64,000 nucleotides of DNA from JAGXLC01 sp041686375 (GCA_041686375.1 JAWLEB010000014.1:1-64000); one strand, 5' to 3'. Positions 26,825 to 36,137 are shown, counted from the first letter of the stretch. The notes: generated by a model from the letters alone, not told the origin. Numbers and translations: made by a program.

Positions 26825-28084
26825 AATGCAGAGTTACTTTTTTACATAATTGTTACTATAGTTATAATGGATTACCTGGTTGACAGGTATCTTGAATATC
26901 TCAATGCCAAATATCGTGGTAAATCTTTACCAAATGAGCTGAAAGGAATATATGATGAAGATCGGTATAAAAAATCCCAGGAATATGAAGCTGCAAATCA
27001 CCGTTTTTCGTTATTCTCCAGTTCCTTTAATCTGCTTGTAATAATACTGTTTCTATTTTTGGAAGGATTTGCATTTGTAAATGATCTTGCAAACAGTATA
27101 ACCACACACAAATTATTCGTTCCACTCGTTTTTTTTGGAATCTTGTTTTTAGCCTTGGATCTTGTGAATCTTCCATTCTCTCTTTATGCAACTTTTGTTA
27201 TAGAAGAGAAATTCGGCTTTAATAAAACAACTTCCCGGACTTTTATTCTGGATAAAATTAAAGGTTATATGCTTATGACCATTTTAGGAGGCGGAATATT
27301 GGTACTTATTGTATGGTTCTACCATCAAACCGGGAACAATTTTTGGCTTTATGCATGGGGAATAGTGATCATTTTTTCCTTGTTTTTAACGATGTTTTAT
27401 ACTCATTTAATTTTACCTTTATTCAATAAGTTGACGCCTTTAGAAGAGGGAAATTTAAAATCGCAAATAATCAACTTTAGTAAGAAGGTCGGTTTTCAGC
27501 TCAAAAATATTTTTGTAATGAATGGTTCAAAACGATCCACAAAGGCAAATGCTTTCTTTAGCGGACTTGGCAGGAAAAAGAGAATAGTTCTGTTTGACAC
27601 CTTAATCGAAGACCTGAAAAATAACGAAATTGTAGCTGTCTTAGCACACGAAATAGGCCATTACAAAAAAAAGCATACATTAATTAACTTAATCATTTCA
27701 ATTGTACAGACCGGTTTGACGCTTTTTATTTTGTCATTGCTTATCGATAACCCTATGTTGTCTAATGCATTGGGAATTGCGCAACCAAGTTTTCATATTG
27801 CACTGATTACTTTTTCCCTGTTGTATAGTCCAATTTCAACCCTGCTGGGTATTGCTACAAATTATATTTCCAGACAAAATGAATACACGGCTGATGCATT
27901 TGTAAAATATCATGGCTTAGGTGATAGTTTAATTGAAGCTCTTAAACGGCTATCTTCTAAAAACTTAAGTAACCTGACTCCCCATCCAACCTATGTCTTT
28001 GTGAATTATTCGCATCCAACACTGTTACAACGCATTCATTCTATAAAGAATCAATCAGAAAGTAACGAATATCATGAAGACTGA
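26822..28084 (+). CDS. M48 family (Ste24-type) membrane metallopeptidase
   Basis: 420 residues with several membrane helices (LFYIIVTIVIMDYLV, LLVIILFLFLEGFAF, LVFFGILFLALDLV, GIVIIFSLFLTMFY and two more after the active site). The zinc motif HEIGH is at residues 276-280 (LAHEIGHYKKKH), and the third ligand should be the Glu of RQNEYTADAFV. The N-terminus YLEYLNAKYRGKSLPNELKG and the SKRSTKANAFFSGLGRKKRIV block match Ste24 endopeptidases. It probably degrades misfolded or processed membrane proteins. The ATG lies at the exact end of a family A repeat. It overlaps cinA by 11 bases. Confidence 0.93.
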   Translation: MNAELLFYIIVTIVIMDYLVDRYLEYLNAKYRGKSLPNELKGIYDEDRYKKSQEYEAANHRFSLFSSSFNLLVIILFLFLEGFAFVNDLANSITTHKLFVPLVFFGILFLALDLVNLPFSLYATFVIEEKFGFNKTTSRTFILDKIKGYMLMTILGGGILVLIVWFYHQTGNNFWLYAWGIVIIFSLFLTMFYTHLILPLFNKLTPLEEGNLKSQIINFSKKVGFQLKNIFVMNGSKRSTKANAFFSGLGRKKRIVLFDTLIEDLKNNEIVAVLAHEIGHYKKKHTLINLIISIVQTGLTLFILSLLIDNPMLSNALGIAQPSFHIALITFSLLYSPISTLLGIATNYISRQNEYTADAFVKYHGLGDSLIEALKRLSSKNLSNLTPHPTYVFVNYSHPTLLQRIHSIKNQSESNEYHED

Positions 28085-29306
28085 GATAATAACAATAGGG
28101 GACGAAATTCTGTCAGGGCATATTCAAAATCTTAATGCTCAATGGTTAGCAAATCATTTAACTGAGAATGGCTTTGACGTGAGGCGTATCACAACCTTAC
28201 CAGACAACACACAGACTGTAATCGACTGTTTTCAAATGGCCACCGAGCGGTCTGAATTGGTTTTTGTTACAGGAGGTTTGGGACCTACAAATGATGACAT
28301 CACTCATCAGGCTATTAGTGAATTTTTCAAAGTAAGATGGAAGTTCAATGAACGGGTATATGAAAGATTAAAAGAGTTTCTCCTTGAGAGAGGCTATACT
28401 ATGTCACATCACAGTAAACAAAACGCTAAGGTACCGGAAAACGCTCAAATATTTATTAATCATGAGGGTACTGCACCAGGGTTAATGCTTCAAACAAACA
28501 ATGTGCCCTTCATATTTGTACCTGGCGTGCATGTAGAAATGAAAAAAATGGCTGAGGAATCTATTATTCCGCAATTGAAAAAAGTCTATCTTAAAAATTC
28601 TTTAATCAATGAAGTGATTGTAGTACAGGGTATAACAGAAGCTCACCTGGCAAAAAAGTTGAAATACTGGGAAAAGAATTTGCCTTCAGAATTTTCTCTT
28701 GCATATTTACCGGGACCAGCACTTGTCAAGTTAAGAATAACAGGACGAGGAAGTAATCACCAGATATTAAGAGATATAGCAGAAGCAAAAATAGCCGAGT
28801 TATATGATATAATTCCAGAGCATTATGTAGCAAGAGGTAATGTTACTTTGGAAGAGGTGGTCGGAAATATGCTTGCTGTAAAAGGAGAGACACTAAGTAC
28901 AGCAGAAAGTTGTACGGGTGGAGCTATATCTGCTGCAATAGTTTCAGTTCCCGGATCCTCAGATTATTACAAAGGCTCGGTGGTTGCTTATTCAAATCAG
29001 ATTAAGCATTCTGTATTATCCGTTAGTGAGGATATTATTAAAAGGTATGGTGCTGTTAGCCGGGAGGTTACAGAAGCTATGGCGAAAAATGTCAGGGAAT
29101 TGTTTAAAACGGATTACGCCATTGCTGTATCTGGAATAGCAGGACCTTCAGGAGGCACGTATGAAAAACCTGTGGGAACTACATGGATTACGGTTGTTCG
29201 TGACTCACATATCGAATCAAAAATGTTCCTGTTTGGTAAAAACAGAGCTACAAATATTCAAAAAACCAAAAATACAAGCTTGAATATGCTGAGGAAAATT
29301 ATGTAA
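28074..29306 (+). CDS. cinA: CinA family protein / nicotinamide-nucleotide amidohydrolase
   Basis: 410 residues with the two-part CinA layout. The N-terminal MoaB/MoeA-like domain opens IITIGDEILSGHIQNLNAQW and contains FVTGGLGPTNDDIT. The C-terminal PncC-type amidohydrolase has TAESCTGGAISAAIVSVPGSS, SVVAYSNQIKHSVL, GAVSREVTEAMA and AVSGIAGPSGGTYEKPVGT. The C-terminal domain deamidates NMN in pyridine-nucleotide recycling, and the N-terminal domain is reported to hydrolyse ADP-ribose in some members. The start overlaps the protease gene by 11 bases, so the two are translationally coupled. Confidence 0.94.
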   Translation: MKTEIITIGDEILSGHIQNLNAQWLANHLTENGFDVRRITTLPDNTQTVIDCFQMATERSELVFVTGGLGPTNDDITHQAISEFFKVRWKFNERVYERLKEFLLERGYTMSHHSKQNAKVPENAQIFINHEGTAPGLMLQTNNVPFIFVPGVHVEMKKMAEESIIPQLKKVYLKNSLINEVIVVQGITEAHLAKKLKYWEKNLPSEFSLAYLPGPALVKLRITGRGSNHQILRDIAEAKIAELYDIIPEHYVARGNVTLEEVVGNMLAVKGETLSTAESCTGGAISAAIVSVPGSSDYYKGSVVAYSNQIKHSVLSVSEDIIKRYGAVSREVTEAMAKNVRELFKTDYAIAVSGIAGPSGGTYEKPVGTTWITVVRDSHIESKMFLFGKNRATNIQKTKNTSLNMLRKIM

Positions 29307-29332
29307 TTTTATGAAAATTTCTTTGTCAGGAA

Positions 29333-29364
29333 TTTGATTCTTTGAATAAAAATACCGTAATTTG
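29333..29364 (+). promoter_or_regulatory. candidate promoter of the rpmB-rpmG operon
   Basis: TTTG (29333-29336), a 20-base spacer and GTAATTTG (29357-29364), a near match to TAnnTTTG. The predicted leader is about 30 bases before the rpmB ATG. Confidence 0.4.
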
Positions 29365-29401
29365 CAAACCGTTTGTTATAACGAATAGAAAAAATAAAAA
29401 A

Positions 29402-29644
29402 ATGTCAAAAATTTGTCAAATAACAGGGAAAAAGAGAATAGTGGGTAATCATGTATCACACTCTAACAAAAAGGTTAAGAGAGTGTTTCAGCCTAATCTT
29501 TTTAAGAAAAAATTCTATCTTCCTGAAGAAGATAAATGGGTTACCCTTAATGTGTCCGCTTCCGGAATGAAGATCATTAATAAAAAAGGTCTGAAAACTG
29601 CTCTTGAAGAGGCAAAAAGAAACGGTTATATTAAAAACTATTAA
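29402..29644 (+). CDS. rpmB: 50S ribosomal protein L28
   Basis: 80 residues from the ATG at 29402 (MSKICQITGKKRIVGNHVSH); an in-frame TTG 20 codons upstream lies in the promoter region and is rejected. SHSNKKVKRVFQPNL and LNVSASGMKIINKKGL are characteristic of L28. Strongly basic. First of three small genes (rpmB, rpmG, DUF4295) 10 and 7 bases apart, an order typical of Bacteroidetes, closed by a strong hairpin terminator. Confidence 0.97.
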   Translation: MSKICQITGKKRIVGNHVSHSNKKVKRVFQPNLFKKKFYLPEEDKWVTLNVSASGMKIINKKGLKTALEEAKRNGYIKNY

Positions 29645-29654
29645 AACGTAAAAT

Positions 29655-29840
29655 ATGGCTAAGAAAAAAGGAGATAGGGTGCAAATTATACTGGAATGTA
29701 CAGAACAAAAGAAATCTGGAGTTCCAGGCATTTCCAGGTATATAACAACAAAGAATAGGAAAAATTCCTCCGGAAAACTGGAGTTGAAAAAATATAACCC
29801 TTATTTGAAGAAAGTTACTGTTCACAAAGAAATAAAATAG
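29655..29840 (+). CDS. rpmG: 50S ribosomal protein L33
   Basis: 61 residues, basic. MAKKKGDRVQIILECTEQKK, then RYITTKNRKNSSGKLELKKY and NPYLKKVTVHKEIK are the L33 signature. It lacks the paired Cys-x-x-Cys zinc ligands (a single Cys remains), so it is the zinc-independent type. Ten bases after rpmB, with the DUF4295 gene directly following. Confidence 0.97.
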   Translation: MAKKKGDRVQIILECTEQKKSGVPGISRYITTKNRKNSSGKLELKKYNPYLKKVTVHKEIK

Positions 29841-29847
29841 ATTAGTT

Positions 29848-30003
29848 ATGGCTAAGAAAACAGTTGCAACATTACAAACCAGCAGCGGTAAAGACTTTAT
29901 CAAATGCATTAAAGCCGTGAAGAATAAAAATAAACAAGGCTATGCATTTGAAGAAAAAATGATACACAAAGACAAAGTTAAAGACTTCTTTGCCAAGAAA
30001 TAA
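29848..30003 (+). CDS. DUF4295 family small basic protein
   Basis: 51 residues, about one third Lys or Arg: MAKKTVATLQTSSGKDFIK, then CIKAVKNKNKQGYAFEEKM and DKVKDFFAKK. A Bacteroidetes family that sits right after rpmG, here 7 bases downstream and before a shared terminator, so it is made together with ribosomal proteins. Size, charge and position suggest a ribosome-bound protein. It may correspond to the Bacteroidetes-specific ribosomal protein named bL38, but I cannot confirm that identity from the sequence. Confidence 0.85.
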   Translation: MAKKTVATLQTSSGKDFIKCIKAVKNKNKQGYAFEEKMIHKDKVKDFFAKK

Positions 30004-30034
30004 ACGAAGTACTGATTTGCAAAAAATAACATTG

Positions 30035-30080
30035 ATAAACAAAAGCTTTCTTTTAGTTAAGAAAGCTTTTGTTTATTTTT
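30035..30080 (+). terminator. strong intrinsic terminator of the rpmB-rpmG-DUF4295 operon
   Basis: A perfect 18-base stem (30035-30052 with 30059-30076) around the loop TTAGTT, followed by TTTT. It lies 31 bases after the last stop codon. Confidence 0.92.
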
Positions 30081-30126
30081 ACACCTGAATAATTACAATT
30101 ATTTCTCAATAATAAAGACAAACAGA

Positions 30127-31080
30127 ATGGCCGTATTCGGAATGTTTTCAAAGGATAAAAAGGAAAACCTGGATAAAGGGTTGGAAAAAACAAAGGAAAA
30201 TGTTTTTAAAAAACTTTCTAGGGCTGTAGCCGGTAAATCCAAGGTTGATGATGAAGTACTGGATAACCTTGAAGAAGTGCTTATCTCTTCTGACGTAGGT
30301 GTAAGCACAACACTCAAAATTATTGAAAGAATTGAAAACCGTGTAGCTAAGGAAAAATATATGAGTACAAATGAGCTGAATAAAATCTTAAAAGAAGAAA
30401 TATCAGGGATGCTAAAAGAAAATCAACCTGATAATGAATTTACTTTTGAAGCTAAAGATGACCCATATGTTATTATGGTGGTTGGTGTGAATGGTGTTGG
30501 AAAAACTACAACCATAGCTAAATTGGCTTATTTGTTTAAACATTCAGGAAAGAAGGTTTATTTAGGTGCTGCAGACACCTATAGAGCTGCTGCTATTGAT
30601 CAGCTCAGTGTATGGGCTGAAAGAACAGGTGTACCCATGGTAAAACAACGAATGGGATCGGATCCTGCGTCTGTTGCCTATGACACATTGAGCTCAGCAA
30701 AAGCTAATGAAGCTGATGTAGTTATTGTGGATACCGCCGGAAGATTACATAACAAAACCAATTTGATGAATGAGCTTGCCAAGATTAAAAGAGTAATGAA
30801 AAAAGTAGTTCCGAATGCGCCGCATGAAGTTTTATTAATTCTTGATGGCTCAACAGGGCAGAATGCATTTGAACAGGCTAAGCAATTTACACAAATTACG
30901 GATGTAAATGCTTTGGCTGTTACAAAACTTGACGGCACAGCTAAAGGCGGAGTAGTTATTGGTGTGTCTGATCAATTTAATATTCCGGTAAAATACATTG
31001 GAATCGGAGAAAAATTAGAAGATCTGCAAGTATTCAACAGAGAAGAGTTTGTTGACTCCCTCTTTAAGCAGGATATTTAA
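30127..31080 (+). CDS. ftsY: signal recognition particle receptor FtsY
   Basis: SRP receptor GTPase that delivers ribosome-nascent-chain complexes to the translocon. 317 residues with the short N-terminus usual outside enterobacteria. The NG domain shows VVGVNGVGKTTTIAKLA (G1), LGAADTYRAAAIDQL, VDTAGRLHNK (G3), TKLDGTAKGG (G4) and GIGEKLEDLQVF at the C-terminus. The acidic A domain is almost absent; the N-terminal helix is Lys-rich. One base separates its stop from the rimO ATG, so the two genes are co-translated. Confidence 0.97.
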   Translation: MAVFGMFSKDKKENLDKGLEKTKENVFKKLSRAVAGKSKVDDEVLDNLEEVLISSDVGVSTTLKIIERIENRVAKEKYMSTNELNKILKEEISGMLKENQPDNEFTFEAKDDPYVIMVVGVNGVGKTTTIAKLAYLFKHSGKKVYLGAADTYRAAAIDQLSVWAERTGVPMVKQRMGSDPASVAYDTLSSAKANEADVVIVDTAGRLHNKTNLMNELAKIKRVMKKVVPNAPHEVLLILDGSTGQNAFEQAKQFTQITDVNALAVTKLDGTAKGGVVIGVSDQFNIPVKYIGIGEKLEDLQVFNREEFVDSLFKQDI

Positions 31081-31081
31081 T

Positions 31082-32380
31082 ATGAAAGATAAACCTCGTG
31101 TTAGCATAATTACTCTTGGATGTGCAAAAAATCTTGTTGATTCTGAATTTCTTGCAAAGCAACTCAATGTTAACGGATACAATGTTCACCACGAGTTGGT
31201 TACTACAACTGAAACTGTAATCATCAACACATGCGGTTTTATTAATGATGCAAAAGAAGAATCTGTTGAAACCATCCTGAATTATGCTGAAGCAAAAAAT
31301 CAGGGCACTATCCATAATTTATATGTAATGGGCTGTTTGTCAGAGCGATTTAAGAATCAGCTTGAAGAAGAAATTAAAGAAGTGGATGGATTTTTTGGCG
31401 TGGATGAACAAAAGAATTTGCTAAAACAATTACATCTTACTTATTCTCAAAAATACGATAAAGATAGACAACTCGCAACCCCACAACATTATTCATACTT
31501 GAAAATTGCCGAGGGATGTAACAGGAAATGCTCTTTTTGTTCAATTCCTTTAATTAGAGGACGTTATAAGTCTGAACCTATAGAAAAACTTTATGCTGAA
31601 AGTTTGCTTCTATCAAAACAGGGAGTAAAAGAAATTAACCTTATTGCACAGGATTTAAGTTATTATGGCTATGATATATATGGAAAACAGGTTCTGCCTG
31701 AACTATTAACAAAGTTGGCCACAATAGATAATTTTCATTGGATACGTTTGCTGTATCTATATCCGGATAGTTTCCCTTTCGACGTTTTGGAGATCATGAA
31801 AGAGAATAAGAATATTTGCAACTATTTGGATATCCCATTACAACATATCAATGATAAGTTACTTAAAAATATGCGCAGGGGCATAAATCGTAAAGATATA
31901 TATGAGCTTATTGAACATATAAGACTTAAGATACCGGATATTACCCTTAGAACTACTATGATGGTTGGCTACCCTGGTGAAACGGAAAGAAAATTTGAAG
32001 AACTTAAATCGTTTGTACAGGAAATTGAATTCGATCGATTAGGGGTATTTGCATATTCTGAAGAAGAAGGGACCTACTCAGAAAAAAACTTTAAAGATTC
32101 TATCCCCGCCAGCGTTAAACAAGAACGGGCTGATGAACTAATGCAAATACAACAGGAAATATCCTTAAAGCATAACCAGTCTAAAATTGGAAAATTCTTT
32201 GAAGTTATTGTAGACAGAGAAGATAAAGAATATTATTATAGCCGTTCCTTTGCTGATGCTCCTGATGTTGATAATGAAATTTTAATTCCCAAAAAGGATA
32301 AAAACTTATCTCAAGGTAATTTCTATACCGTAAAAATCAACGATGCTTATTACTATGACTTAATCGGGGTTGCCATATGA
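31082..32380 (+). CDS. rimO: ribosomal protein S12 methylthiotransferase RimO
   Basis: Radical-SAM enzyme that adds a methylthio group to an Asp of ribosomal protein S12. 432 residues from the ATG at 31082; the longer frame from 31049 lies inside ftsY. The N-terminal UPF0004 domain has ITLGCAKNLVDSE with its cluster Cys residues (also NTCGF and MGCLSER), the radical-SAM motif is GCNRKCSFCSIP, and a TRAM domain forms the C-terminus (KIGKFFEVIVDRE). The cysteines for both Fe-S clusters are present. Follows ftsY by one base. Confidence 0.96.
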   Translation: MKDKPRVSIITLGCAKNLVDSEFLAKQLNVNGYNVHHELVTTTETVIINTCGFINDAKEESVETILNYAEAKNQGTIHNLYVMGCLSERFKNQLEEEIKEVDGFFGVDEQKNLLKQLHLTYSQKYDKDRQLATPQHYSYLKIAEGCNRKCSFCSIPLIRGRYKSEPIEKLYAESLLLSKQGVKEINLIAQDLSYYGYDIYGKQVLPELLTKLATIDNFHWIRLLYLYPDSFPFDVLEIMKENKNICNYLDIPLQHINDKLLKNMRRGINRKDIYELIEHIRLKIPDITLRTTMMVGYPGETERKFEELKSFVQEIEFDRLGVFAYSEEEGTYSEKNFKDSIPASVKQERADELMQIQQEISLKHNQSKIGKFFEVIVDREDKEYYYSRSFADAPDVDNEILIPKKDKNLSQGNFYTVKINDAYYYDLIGVAI

Positions 32381-32504
32381 GTGACATCATCCACTCTATC
32401 CCTTATTGTATTTTTTAAGAACACCATTCTTGTTTTTGTCGATTTTATTTTATTAGCTGAGAACCTCAGTTAACTGTCTCATTCTACAAAATCTCTAATA
32501 AAAA

Positions 32505-32533
32505 AACAGGGAACCTCGCTCAGGCTCCCTGTT
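32505..32533 (-). terminator. terminator downstream of tpx (may also serve rimO)
   Basis: AACAGGGAACCT and AGGCTCCCTGTT pair with one mismatch around CGCTC. On the minus strand the stem runs into seven T, so it terminates tpx, about 100 bases after the stop. No T tract on the plus strand. Confidence 0.75.
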
Positions 32534-32634
32534 ACCCGTATAACATTACCAAACGTGAAAAAATTTACCACCTGCGCTATTCCTCAAAATCTGCGAAGCA
32601 TTGGTAATGCATAATAGGTAACTGCTTTCTTTAC

Positions 32635-33150
32635 TTATACTATTTTTTTAGCAGCATCTAAAGCTGATTCATAGTCAGGTTCCTGACCAATTTCCGGAAC
32701 GTATTCCACATAGGTTACTTTATCATCTTTGTCGATGACGACAACTCCTCTGGCCAGCAATCTTAATTCTTCAATTACAAAACCATACTTAGTCCCAAAA
32801 TCCAAATTTTTATGATCTGACAGGGTAATAAGGTTATTTATGCCTTCAGCTCCACAATATCTTTGTAATGCAAAGGGGAGATCGTTAGATATAGCTAATA
32901 TTACAATATCATCACTTAATTTTGATGCTTCTGTATCAAAAGTTTTATTCTGCTTTGAACACACTCCTGTATCAATGGATGGGAATACCGAAATAATTTT
33001 TACTTTGCCTTGAAAATCGGAAAGTTGTACAGGTTTTAACTCGTTGTTTATTACTTCAAAATCAGCGGCCTTATCGCCTGGTTTAATTTCATTACCTATC
33101 AGCGTTATAGGCTCACCTTTGAATGTTACTTTCTTACTATTCTTTTTCAT
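32635..33150 (-). CDS. tpx: thiol peroxidase (atypical 2-Cys peroxiredoxin)
   Basis: Reduces hydroperoxides with thioredoxin. 171 residues: KGEPITLIGNEIKPGDKAADF at the N-terminus, peroxidatic Cys64 in SIDTGVCSKQNK, resolving Cys99 in LQRYCGAEGINN, and the GVVVIDKDDKVTYVEYVPEI C-terminal block. Cys spacing and the Tpx-type Thr three residues before Cys64 are kept. Located downstream of clpC on the same strand but separated from it by a perfect hairpin terminator, so it has its own promoter. Confidence 0.96.
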   Translation of the reverse strand: MKKNSKKVTFKGEPITLIGNEIKPGDKAADFEVINNELKPVQLSDFQGKVKIISVFPSIDTGVCSKQNKTFDTEASKLSDDIVILAISNDLPFALQRYCGAEGINNLITLSDHKNLDFGTKYGFVIEELRLLARGVVVIDKDDKVTYVEYVPEIGQEPDYESALDAAKKIV

Positions 33151-33190
33151 ATTTATATATTTTTCATATTTGACTTCATAATTTCTCCTC

Positions 33191-33240
33191 CATATAAAAA
33201 CCCAAATTGGAAAAAATTGTTCAATTTGGGTTTTTATATG
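33191..33240 (-). terminator. strong intrinsic terminator of clpC
   Basis: A perfect 19-base stem (33191-33209 with 33222-33240) around a 12-base loop, starting 17 bases after the clpC stop. The T run lies within the distal arm on the minus strand (GGGTTTTTATATG). It leaves only about 40 bases for the tpx promoter. Confidence 0.85.
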
Positions 33241-33257
33241 GAGTTGAGTTTATTTAT

Positions 33258-35831
33258 CTAATTTTTCTGAGTTTCGTCCGGCAGTTTCCCATTATTTTGC
33301 TCCTCATCTGTTTTTACTTCCTTTTTGCTGCTTTTTTTACTTTTCTTTACATTAATGTCAATTTTGTCTTCCTCTGCGCTATATTCAACTTTGAGCAAAT
33401 CACCATCCTTGACGCTGTGTTTAATTATGGTTTCAGCCATTGGATCTTCAATATACTTTTGAATAGCTCGCTTTAGAGGTCTGGCGCCAAATTGTACATC
33501 AAAGCCTTTATCTGCTACATAATCTTTTGCTTTTTTTGTAATTTCAACACTATACCCAAGATTTGAAATCCTCTCGTAAAGTCCTTTCAGTTCAATATCA
33601 ATGATTTCATGGATATCCTCTTTCGTAAGTGAATTAAATATCACAATGTCATCCAGTCTGTTCAAAAATTCAGGAGCGAAAGACCGTTTTAAGGCTTTTT
33701 GTATCACATCTTTAGCAAGTTCATTCGATGTTTTTGCTTTTGCCTGAGTTTCAAAGCCAACACCTTTACCAAAATCTTTTAACTGGCGACTGCCAATGTT
33801 GGAAGTCATTATAATAATTGTATTCCTGAAATCAACTTTTCTTCCCAAGCTATCTGTCAATTGTCCATCATCCAGCATTTGGAGTAAAATGTGGAACACA
33901 TCTGGATGTGCTTTTTCGATTTCATCAAGCAATACCACAGAATAAGGCTTTCTTCTTACTTTCTCAGTAAGTTGTCCGCCTTCTTCATATCCGATATATC
34001 CCGGAGGGGCCCCAACAAGTCTGGAGACTGAAAACTTCTCCATATATTCACTCATATCCATTCGGATAAGATTATCTGTTGAATCGAACAAATACTGAGC
34101 AAGTACTTTCGCCAATTGTGTTTTTCCCACACCAGTGGGACCTAAGAAGATAAATGAACCTATGGGCTTGTTAGGATCTTTCAAGCCGGCTCTGTTTCTT
34201 CTTATGGATTTAACAACCTTTTCTATGGCTTCATCCTGTCCAACTACATTATGGCGTAATTCTTCATTCATCTTCATTAGCCTGGTTCCTTCAGCTTCAG
34301 CAATTCTTTGTACGGGAACACCTGTCATCATTGCTACAACTTGTGCAACTTCTTCCTCTGAGACAGTTTCCCTGTTTTTTTCAAGCTCTTTCTCCCAGTT
34401 ATCTTTCTCTTCTTCCAATTTGGCAAGCATTTTCTTCTCTGTGTCCCTGTAATTAGCTGCTGACTCAAAATTCTGATTTTTTACCGCAGTAATTTTCTTT
34501 TGTTTGATTTCTTCAATTTCCTTTTCAAGCTCAACAATTCTTTTCGGGACAACAATATTTGAGATGTGTACTCTTGAACCTGCTTCATCCATGGCATCAA
34601 TGGCCTTATCCGGAAGGTGTCTGTCACTTATATATCTTTGTGTCAGATGTACACAAGCTTTAAGTGCTTCCTGAGTATAATGAACATTATGATGATCTTC
34701 GTACCGTTCCTTAATATTATTAAGTATTTCCAGTGTTTCATCATGTGAGGTCGGATCAACCATCACTTTTTGAAACCTTCTTTCCAGCGCACCATCCTTT
34801 TCTATATGCTGACGATATTCATCCAGGGTGGTTGCACCGATAGTTTGAATTTCTCCGCGTGCTAGTGATGGCTTCAGCATATTGGCAGCATCTAATGAAC
34901 CTGTAGCGCCACCAGCGCCAACAATAGTATGAATTTCATCGATAAACAAGATGATGTTCTCATTTTTTGAAAGCTCATTCAAAATTGCTTTCATTCTTTC
35001 TTCAAACTGTCCCCTATACTTTGTTCCGGCAACGATTGAAGCTAAATCCAGCGTAACAATGCGCTTATCAAATAATACCCTTGACACTTTCCTTTGAATG
35101 ATACGCATAGCTAATCCTTCCACTATCGCTGATTTGCCAACTCCCGGGTCGCCTATAAGAACCGGATTGTTCTTTTTTCTTCTACTGAGAATCTGAGCCA
35201 AACGCTCAATCTCTCTGTCTCTTCCTACTATCGGGTCAAGTGCATTTTCCTCTGCGGCTTTTGTTAAATCAAGACCGAAATTATCCAGCACTGGTGTGTC
35301 AGATTTCGCTTTGCCTTCTGACTGTTGGCCTTTTTTGCCTGAGCCAAAAGGAATTTCTTCATCCTCTTCTCCAAAATCAGCTTTTGCTTCTGTTTCCCTC
35401 TGTTTTGTTTCCATTTCAATTCTGACATCTTCATAGTCAATGTCAAATTCACTAAGTAGTTGCGTTACAAGACTGTTTTCGTCTTTGAGAATAGCTAGCA
35501 TCAAATGTCCTGTATTGATGGTATTGCTATTGAAAGATTTTGCCTCCAAATATACTAATTTTAAGGCGCGTTCAGCTGTTTTGTATAATGGAATGTTTTC
35601 TGCCTCAGTAGCAATTTTATCATCCGTTTTTATACGATCTTCTATCAATTTTCTGAGATTCATAAGATCAACCTCAAAAGATTCCAGAATGTCTATGGCT
35701 AATCCTTCTCCCTCTCTGAGCATGCCCAGTAACAGGTGTTCTGTACCTATATATGCATTACCCAGCCTGATAGCTTCCTCTTTGCTAAAAGTCAGGACAT
35801 CTTTAATCCTTTGTGAAAATTTTGCATCCAT
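33258..35831 (-). CDS. clpC: ATP-dependent Clp protease ATP-binding subunit ClpC
   Basis: Hsp100 unfoldase that feeds ClpP. 857 residues. Double Clp_N repeat (residues about 1-145: FSKEEAIRLGNAYIGTEHLL, NTINTGHLMLAIL), acidic linker (GEEDEEIPFGSG), first AAA+ domain with Walker A GDPGVGKS at 227-234 and FIDEIHTIVGAGG, a coiled middle region carrying a UVR-type motif (NQNFESAANYRDTEKKMLAKL) that marks ClpC rather than ClpB, second AAA+ domain with GPTGVGKTQLAK and LLDEIEKAHPDV, and a charged tail (VKKSKKSSKKEVKTDEEQ). Monocistronic, bounded by a perfect hairpin. Confidence 0.97.
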   Translation of the reverse strand: MDAKFSQRIKDVLTFSKEEAIRLGNAYIGTEHLLLGMLREGEGLAIDILESFEVDLMNLRKLIEDRIKTDDKIATEAENIPLYKTAERALKLVYLEAKSFNSNTINTGHLMLAILKDENSLVTQLLSEFDIDYEDVRIEMETKQRETEAKADFGEEDEEIPFGSGKKGQQSEGKAKSDTPVLDNFGLDLTKAAEENALDPIVGRDREIERLAQILSRRKKNNPVLIGDPGVGKSAIVEGLAMRIIQRKVSRVLFDKRIVTLDLASIVAGTKYRGQFEERMKAILNELSKNENIILFIDEIHTIVGAGGATGSLDAANMLKPSLARGEIQTIGATTLDEYRQHIEKDGALERRFQKVMVDPTSHDETLEILNNIKERYEDHHNVHYTQEALKACVHLTQRYISDRHLPDKAIDAMDEAGSRVHISNIVVPKRIVELEKEIEEIKQKKITAVKNQNFESAANYRDTEKKMLAKLEEEKDNWEKELEKNRETVSEEEVAQVVAMMTGVPVQRIAEAEGTRLMKMNEELRHNVVGQDEAIEKVVKSIRRNRAGLKDPNKPIGSFIFLGPTGVGKTQLAKVLAQYLFDSTDNLIRMDMSEYMEKFSVSRLVGAPPGYIGYEEGGQLTEKVRRKPYSVVLLDEIEKAHPDVFHILLQMLDDGQLTDSLGRKVDFRNTIIIMTSNIGSRQLKDFGKGVGFETQAKAKTSNELAKDVIQKALKRSFAPEFLNRLDDIVIFNSLTKEDIHEIIDIELKGLYERISNLGYSVEITKKAKDYVADKGFDVQFGARPLKRAIQKYIEDPMAETIIKHSVKDGDLLKVEYSAEEDKIDINVKKSKKSSKKEVKTDEEQNNGKLPDETQKN

Positions 35832-35946
35832 ATATTTTTTCTCTCCTTAATAATTCTTATTCTTTAAAAACAATTTAACATAAATAAATCTAAATTGTTC
35901 TACAACCAAATAAATTCCTTGTTCATTTTAATTGAAATTCCTTCTG

Positions 35947-35954
35947 CAAAATTA
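35947..35954 (-). promoter_or_regulatory. -7 promoter element upstream of clpC
   Basis: Minus-strand TAATTTTG followed by C matches TAnnTTTGC. It would give a leader of about 110 bases for clpC. No clear -33 TTTG. Confidence 0.4.
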
Positions 35955-36137
35955 CAAAATCTATCCGGAAAAATATGTACAGATTCAAGCGATAATTTTT
36001 TGTTTTGCAAATCGCTTTAGTAGAATTTAAAATGTCGGATTATGTTCTATGCCATTGCTAATCAAATACCTAAATTTATCTGTTAATAAACCATGATATT
36101 TTATTATGGTTTTGGAATGAAAATTAATCTAATTTAG

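Noticed and set aside
34135..34452. 105-codon frame antisense to clpC
   Set aside because: Ser-rich shadow of the Glu/Lys-rich clpC middle region, with no start context of its own.
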